A stretch of 19,515 nt of DNA from an uncultured Desulfuromonas sp. (GTDB taxonomy: Bacteria; Desulfobacterota; Desulfuromonadia; Desulfuromonadales; Trichloromonadaceae). The stretch covers positions 1 through 19,515 of the forward strand of contig CALJLX010000294.1 in NCBI GenBank assembly GCA_937982495.1, in the 5' to 3' direction. Each line of letters begins with the position of its first letter. Position 1 is the first letter of the stretch. Positions 15,098 to 19,515 of this stretch are shown here, piece after piece. The position numbers and the translations under genes are program-made. The notes beneath the pieces were generated by a model. That model searched no databases and was not told where the DNA came from. It saw only the letters and a program-made list of their open reading frames with translations.

Positions 15098-17290
15098 ATG
15101 GGAGAATTTCCCACGCACCGCGCCTGGTCCCTGCGCCATAAAATACTGTTCCCCTTCTTCGTCATCCTCCTGCTGCTCGGAGGGGTGGCGACCTTCAGCT
15201 TCATCCTGCTCTTGAACCGGGCCATCCATGAAACCGTCGATGACCGGCTCACCTCCGGCCGCGACGTCATTTTCCGGGAAATCAAGAATCAGGAATTTCT
15301 CCTGCAGAACTACGCCGAGCTGATTGGCTACGCCTACCGCCTCCCCACTCCCGGGGGAGCCTCCCAGTCGTTTCCCCCGGAGCATGAACAGCTTCTGGAA
15401 AGCCTGGCGCGCAGCGATATTCAAGTGGAATTTCTGCCGGTCGCCCGCTGGCGGGAACTTCCCGACTCGGACCTGCGCGAACTGATCGATCACGCCATCC
15501 GTAGCGGCCGCCCGCGCTTTCGCTTCCTCAACTCGGCGGAAACACCACCGACCCTGACCGTTGCCAGTCTCCTGCCCGAGGGGGCGCGGAATTCCCGGGT
15601 CTTGATTCTGCGCACCCCGATCAAGGCCTCCTTTCTGAGTGCCCATTCCATCGGTTTCGGCGCCCGCACTTCGCTGATGAACCTTTCCGGGGAAATTCTC
15701 ACCTCCAGCGATCCCGAGCACCTCCCTCCCGATCTTTCCCCCGACCAACTGGCGACGGTCATCGGCGGGCAGTCCCTGATCCGGGTCGGCAATGCCAGCA
15801 AATACCTCTATAGCGCCATCCCGCTCGGAACCTCGGAGCTGGTCCTCACCGTCATCGAAATCCCCATGAACAGTCTCGACGCCCTGGTCAACGATCTCAC
15901 CCTACGGGGCATCGCGACCTTGGCCTTCTTCGTGTTGATGGGGGGCATCCTCTATTACCAGTTGCTGCAGCGGCAGATCATGGCGCCCGTCCAGTCCCTG
16001 CTGAAGGCGACCCAGGCCTTGAGCTGGGGCAATTTCGATTTCCGCATCGAAAAGCCCCGCCAGGATGAGCTGGGACAGGTCGCCCGTTCCTTCAATCTCA
16101 TGGCCGAGAAACTCCGCTCCCTCTACGCCGACAGCCTGCGTCAGGAAAAAGAACTGGCCGCTGCCGAAGAAGAATTGCGCTATCAATCGCTGCTCACCGA
16201 TAAAAACCGCCAGATCGAAGAGACCAACGCCGAGCTAACGGCGCACGTCAACGAGCTTTCGGCCCTCTTCAGCCTGATCCAGGACATGATCGGCTCCCTC
16301 GATCTCGACCTTCTCTTTGGCCGGGTTCTGCAGATCATCAAGGATGTCGTCCCCTGTGACGAATTACTGTTGCTGCTCTATCAGGAGGAGGACCGGCTGC
16401 GGATCCGCAAAACCCTCGGGCTGGATCCGACACGCAAGTATCGGGAACTGCTTAATGGACGCAGCGGCTTCATGGAGGAAATCAGCCAACGGCGGGAATG
16501 CTTGCATGTGCGCGAGCTTGAGGAAGACCAGCGCTTCGAGGACTACCTGCGCGACTATCCCGAAACCCGTTCCCTGCTCTGCGTGCCGATGATTCTCAAG
16601 GATCAGCTGCTGGGGATCATCAATCTCCACAAGAAAGCATTCGGAGGGTTCAGCGAACGGGAAATCCGGCTGGTCCGGGCGATTACCGCCCAGGCCGCCA
16701 TCGCCATCGAGAATGCCCGCCTCTACCAGCAAACCCGGGATCTTTCCAACACCGACAGCCTGACCCGGCTGGCCAACCGCCGTTACTTCCAGGCCGTCCT
16801 GGATAAGGAATTCGCCCAGGCCCGCCGCTACGGCGCGAACTTCAGCCTGATCATGATCGACATCGATCATTTCAAGCGCTACAACGACAGCCACGGGCAT
16901 TTGCAGGGGGACAAGGTGTTGCGGGATGTGGCGCAGATTCTTCAGGAAAACATTCGCGGGATCGATCTGGCGGCGCGATTCGGCGGCGAGGAATTCATCA
17001 TTCTCATGCCCAGGACGAACAAGGAAGGGGCCCGGGCCGCCGCCGAAAAACTGCGCCTGTGCGTGGCCAAACGGGAATTTATAGGAGCGGCCCTGAGCCA
17101 GCCTGAAGGCCGCCTCACCCTCTCCCTGGGCATCGCCGAATTCCCCGAGGATGCCGACAGCCTGGAGACGCTGCAAGAACGGGCCGATCAGGCCCTCTAT
17201 CAAGCCAAAAAACAGGGTCGCAACCGGACCGTCGCCTGGAACTCGACCGCCCCGCCCCTGCCCTACCTCAACGTCCCCCCCTTAAGCTGA
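15098..17290 (+). CDS. GGDEF diguanylate cyclase with periplasmic, HAMP and GAF domains
   Basis: 730 aa. TM1 (about 15-37) and TM2 (about 270-288) enclose a ~230-residue periplasmic region whose size and pattern fit a dCache-like sensor; it has no CxxCH. HAMP (about 290-345), coiled coil (about 345-390), GAF (about 390-545) and GGDEF (about 555-715) follow. The GGDEF domain has DSLTRLANRR, MIDIDHFKRYND, the active motif GGEEF (629-633) and an intact I-site RGID (620-623), so c-di-GMP synthesis with feedback inhibition is expected. The ATG has GAGGA at normal spacing. It lies 63 nt after the HD-GYP gene, with no terminator between, so the two are probably co-transcribed. The 13-nt gap to the convergent ygiQ gene contains no clear terminator. 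Confidence 0.93.
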   Translation: MGEFPTHRAWSLRHKILFPFFVILLLLGGVATFSFILLLNRAIHETVDDRLTSGRDVIFREIKNQEFLLQNYAELIGYAYRLPTPGGASQSFPPEHEQLLESLARSDIQVEFLPVARWRELPDSDLRELIDHAIRSGRPRFRFLNSAETPPTLTVASLLPEGARNSRVLILRTPIKASFLSAHSIGFGARTSLMNLSGEILTSSDPEHLPPDLSPDQLATVIGGQSLIRVGNASKYLYSAIPLGTSELVLTVIEIPMNSLDALVNDLTLRGIATLAFFVLMGGILYYQLLQRQIMAPVQSLLKATQALSWGNFDFRIEKPRQDELGQVARSFNLMAEKLRSLYADSLRQEKELAAAEEELRYQSLLTDKNRQIEETNAELTAHVNELSALFSLIQDMIGSLDLDLLFGRVLQIIKDVVPCDELLLLLYQEEDRLRIRKTLGLDPTRKYRELLNGRSGFMEEISQRRECLHVRELEEDQRFEDYLRDYPETRSLLCVPMILKDQLLGIINLHKKAFGGFSEREIRLVRAITAQAAIAIENARLYQQTRDLSNTDSLTRLANRRYFQAVLDKEFAQARRYGANFSLIMIDIDHFKRYNDSHGHLQGDKVLRDVAQILQENIRGIDLAARFGGEEFIILMPRTNKEGARAAAEKLRLCVAKREFIGAALSQPEGRLTLSLGIAEFPEDADSLETLQERADQALYQAKKQGRNRTVAWNSTAPPLPYLNVPPLS

Positions 17291-17303
17291 AAACAAGAAC
17301 GAA

Positions 17304-19115
17304 TCAGCGCCGGAGCCGGCTGACCGGCCGCGCGGAAGCTTGCCCTTCGAGCAGCACCCGCCCCTCCCTCTCCCGGCCCGCCAGGCGCAGCGCCTCGGCA
17401 ACGAGGGCGCGCTGCTCGGGAATATGCCAGAGCAGCAACGCTTTCTGCAGCTTTCTTTCCTTCTCCGCACGGGGCACATGCAGCACTTCCCCGGTCAAGG
17501 GGTCGCGACCCGTATGGTAGATGCAGGTCGAGAGCGTCCCGGGCGTCGGAGTAAATTCCTGGACCTGCTCGACCCGCAACCGCTGTTCGCGCAGGAAGAG
17601 GGCCACAGCGACCATATCGGCGAGGGTGCAGCCGGGATGTCCGGCGATCAGGTAGGGCACCACCGCCTGACGCAATCCGGCGGCGGCGCTCGCCTCGCGA
17701 AAGCGATGGAGGAAATCGATGAACATGCCGGGTCCGGGCTTGCGCATCACTCTCGTCACCGCTTCGCTGGTCGACTCGGGAGCGACTTTGAGCAGACCGC
17801 CGACATGGCGGGAGAGAAGGGCAGCGAAATAATCGGGCTGCCGTTCCAGCAGATCGAAACGGACCCCGGAGGCGACGAAAAGGTGTTTGACCCGCGCGTG
17901 GCGTCGGGCCCGATCCAGCAGGCGTACCGCCCGCCCGTCGCTGACGCGCAGATGCTTGCAGGGCTTGGGGAAGAGACAGCCGGAGCGACGGCAGAGCTTT
18001 TTGGCTTCTTCGTCCCCGCAATCGAGGCCGTACATGTTGGCGGTCGGGCCGCCGATGTCGGTGAGAGTCCCGCGAAAGTCGGGATGGCCGGTCAGGGCAT
18101 CGATCTCGGCCAATATCGACGCCTCGGAGCGGGACTGGATCAATTTACCCTGATGATGGGTGATGGCGCAGAAGGCACAGCCGCCGAAACAGCCGCGATG
18201 GCTGGTGATGGAGAAGCGGATCTGCTCATAGGCGGGAATCGGCTGATCGTAGCTCGGGTGAGGAACTTTCCGAAACGGCAGGGCGTAAATGCGGTCGAGT
18301 TCCTGCTCGCTCAGGGGCAGCGCCGGGGGATTGATCACCAGGGTCCGGGTGCCGTGTTCCTGGGCCAGGGGGCGGGCGTAATAGGGATTCTGCTCCCTCT
18401 CGGCGAGGCGGAAGGCCTCCCCGAAGGCGGCGGGGTCGGCGGCGACCTGCTCGAAAGAAGGCAGCCGGACACAGTTTTCCGGAGACTGGGAGGCCAGCCG
18501 GCCGCTGCCGCGAATATCGGTCATCTCCTTGAGCGCCTCGCCCGCGGCCGCCCGCCGCGCGACCTCAAGCAGAGCGGTCTCGGCCATCCCGTAAAGGAGC
18601 AGATCGGCCTTGCTGTCGACCAGCACCGAGCGGCGCACGGCATCGTCCCAGTAATCGTAATGGGCCAGCCGCCGCAGGCTCGCCTCGATCCCGCCGATAA
18701 GGACCGGCAGCCCCTTGAAGGCGCCCTTGAGCGCCGCCGTGTAGGCGATCACCGCCCGGTTGGGACGGGCACCGGCGCGCCCCCCCGGGGTGTAGGCGTC
18801 GTCCCGGCGGATCTTTTTCGCCGCCGTGTAATGGTTGACCATGGAATCCATGGCCCCGGCGGAGACCCCGGCGAAAAGCCGAGGACGGCCAAGTTTTCGT
18901 AGTGCCTCGGGATCGCGCCAGTCGGGCTGGGCAAGAATCCCCACCCGGTAGCCGTCGGCTTCCAGCAACCGGGCCAAAAGCGCCACACCGAAGGAGGGAT
19001 GATCGACATAGGCGTCGCCGGAAACGAAGAGCACATCAAGCTCGTCCCAGCCCCGGGCGGTCATCTCGGCGCGGGTCATGGGAATGAAGGCCGCGGCCTC
19101 CCCCCGGCGGTTCAG
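17304..19115 (-). CDS. ygiQ: YgiQ-family radical SAM protein
   Basis: 603 aa if translation begins at the CTG at 19115; 591 aa from the ATG at 19079. The radical SAM cluster motif CFGGCAFC (Cys297, Cys301, Cys304 counted from the ATG) binds a [4Fe-4S] cluster and SAM. YgiQ hallmarks are GWDELDVLFVSGDAYVDHPS near the N-terminus, GGIEASLRRLAHYDYWDD and SITSHRGCFGGC. The family's reaction is not established. The ATG at 19079 lacks a Shine-Dalgarno sequence at usable distance. The frame upstream of it encodes AAAFIPM, which fits the conserved FLPMSREEM block of relatives, so the true start is probably earlier. CTG at 19115 overlaps the stop of the preceding gene (CTGA) and has AAGGA 9 nt upstream. 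Confidence 0.92.
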   Translation of the reverse strand: MNRRGEAAAFIPMTRAEMTARGWDELDVLFVSGDAYVDHPSFGVALLARLLEADGYRVGILAQPDWRDPEALRKLGRPRLFAGVSAGAMDSMVNHYTAAKKIRRDDAYTPGGRAGARPNRAVIAYTAALKGAFKGLPVLIGGIEASLRRLAHYDYWDDAVRRSVLVDSKADLLLYGMAETALLEVARRAAAGEALKEMTDIRGSGRLASQSPENCVRLPSFEQVAADPAAFGEAFRLAEREQNPYYARPLAQEHGTRTLVINPPALPLSEQELDRIYALPFRKVPHPSYDQPIPAYEQIRFSITSHRGCFGGCAFCAITHHQGKLIQSRSEASILAEIDALTGHPDFRGTLTDIGGPTANMYGLDCGDEEAKKLCRRSGCLFPKPCKHLRVSDGRAVRLLDRARRHARVKHLFVASGVRFDLLERQPDYFAALLSRHVGGLLKVAPESTSEAVTRVMRKPGPGMFIDFLHRFREASAAAGLRQAVVPYLIAGHPGCTLADMVAVALFLREQRLRVEQVQEFTPTPGTLSTCIYHTGRDPLTGEVLHVPRAEKERKLQKALLLWHIPEQRALVAEALRLAGREREGRVLLEGQASARPVSRLRR

Positions 19116-19306
19116 AAGCCCCGGTCCTTCACGAAAGCCGCGATCGAGCGGTCATAGCTGCGCTCGCCGGCCGTACTGAAGAAACAGCCGGGGATTTCCC
19201 CCTGCTCGCGGTGAAAGATGACGCACTTGCAGCAGTTGCCGTGTTTGTCGCAGGCGGTGTAGGTACAGGTGCAATGGGCCTTGGAACGGGACGAGATACA
19301 TTCCAT
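19112..19306 (-). CDS. Small Cys-rich DUF6485-type protein
   Basis: 64 aa from the ATG at 19306, with GGAG 8 nt upstream; the in-frame TTG one codon earlier is less likely. Six Cys lie in the first 30 residues, five of them within CTCTYTACDKHGNCCKC, followed by HREQGEIPGCFF with a seventh Cys and then AERSYDRSIAAFV. The pattern fits the DUF6485 family as I remember it: short putative metal- or cluster-binding proteins of anaerobic deltaproteobacteria and related groups with no known function. No signal peptide is visible. It sits 18 nt after argC and overlaps the proposed start of ygiQ, so the three genes probably form one unit. Confidence 0.75.
   Translation of the reverse strand: MECISSRSKAHCTCTYTACDKHGNCCKCVIFHREQGEIPGCFFSTAGERSYDRSIAAFVKDRGF
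19125..19129 (-). promoter_or_regulatory. Ribosome binding site deciding the ygiQ start
   Basis: AAGGA on the minus strand lies 9 nt upstream of CTG (19113-19115), inside the 3' end of the preceding gene. No ATG, GTG or TTG exists in frame between the stop of that gene and 19079, which makes CTG the best candidate for the conserved N-terminus. Confidence 0.5.
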
Positions 19307-19324
19307 CAAAAAAACTCCGGCTGG

Positions 19325-19515
19325 TCAGGGATAAAGGGGGATGATATTCAGCCCCGCCGTTTCGTCGAAACCGAGCATCAGGTTCATGTTCTGCACCGCC
19401 TGTCCGGCCGCGCCCTTGACCAGATTGTCGATGGCCGAAACGACGATCACCCGCTGGGTACGGGGATCGACGACAACGCCGAGATCGCACTGGTTGCCGC
19501 CGCGCACGCAGGCGA
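19325..19515 (-). CDS. argC: N-acetyl-gamma-glutamyl-phosphate reductase (ArgC), C-terminal part
   Basis: The last ~63 codons are present; the 5' part lies beyond the right edge. ArgC reduces N-acetylglutamyl phosphate with NADPH in arginine biosynthesis. The tail ACVRGGNQCDLGVVVD, VISAIDNLVKGAAGQA-like sequence (here VVSAIDNLVKGAAGQA) and VQNMNLMLGFDETAGL are the strongly conserved C-terminal block of ArgC. The stop is TGA at 19325-19327. The catalytic Cys region is outside the window. It is followed on the minus strand by the DUF6485-type gene 18 nt later. Confidence 0.95.
   Translation of the reverse strand, partial: ACVRGGNQCDLGVVVDPRTQRVIVVSAIDNLVKGAAGQAVQNMNLMLGFDETAGLNIIPLYP

Noticed and set aside
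13442..15748. Open frame of 768 codons on the minus strand
   Set aside because: Antisense to the HD-GYP gene and the start of the cyclase, both of which have clear catalytic motifs; it is a shadow frame.

Overview
The window looks like a chromosomal segment of a GC-rich, Gram-negative deltaproteobacterium of the Desulfuromonadales type (Geobacter/Desulfuromonas-like). This is inferred from gene content: the queA-tgt-yajC-secD-secF order, a multidomain c-di-GMP sensor with a periplasmic heme-c motif, OmpA-type and lipoprotein-like envelope genes, and a small Cys-rich DUF6485-type protein. No plasmid, phage, IS element, CRISPR array, tRNA or rRNA gene was seen. Codon use and GC content look even across the window.

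Layout. The left edge (1-608, minus) holds the N-terminal third of an AMP-forming adenylating enzyme. Next come a GGDEF membrane protein (877-2088, minus) and, just upstream of it, a tiny unexplained reading frame (2104-2205). An OmpA-family envelope protein (2219-3055) and a CNHC thioredoxin-fold protein with its own promoter and terminator (3199-3756) follow. From about 12.6 kb down to 3.9 kb the minus strand carries a long, tightly packed run: DUF2065 protein, queA, tgt, yajC, secD, secF, TPR protein, beta-helix protein, recJ. It covers queuosine tRNA modification (queA, tgt), the Sec translocon accessory complex (YajC-SecD-SecF), two exported or membrane-anchored proteins and the RecJ exonuclease. 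Overlaps (secF/TPR by 4 nt, beta-helix/recJ by 13 nt) imply translational coupling. A hairpin at 6472-6500 may partly insulate the last two genes.

The only plus-strand genes are at 12911-17290. They form a two-gene c-di-GMP module: an HD-GYP phosphodiesterase-type protein followed by a GGDEF diguanylate cyclase. Both have TM, periplasmic region, TM, HAMP, coiled coil and GAF in front of the output domain. The HD-GYP protein has a CxxCH motif in its periplasmic part, suggesting a covalently bound heme c as redox or gas sensor.

The right edge (minus) holds the C-terminus of argC, a DUF6485-type Cys-rich protein and a YgiQ-family radical SAM protein. The YgiQ start is probably a CTG codon overlapping the preceding stop (CTGA).

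Most of the window is conserved housekeeping and signalling DNA. The points most worth a second look are the heme-c HD-GYP protein and its paired cyclase, the 33-codon PC4/RecJ-like frame, the CTG start and the hairpin that holds the recJ stop codon in its loop.
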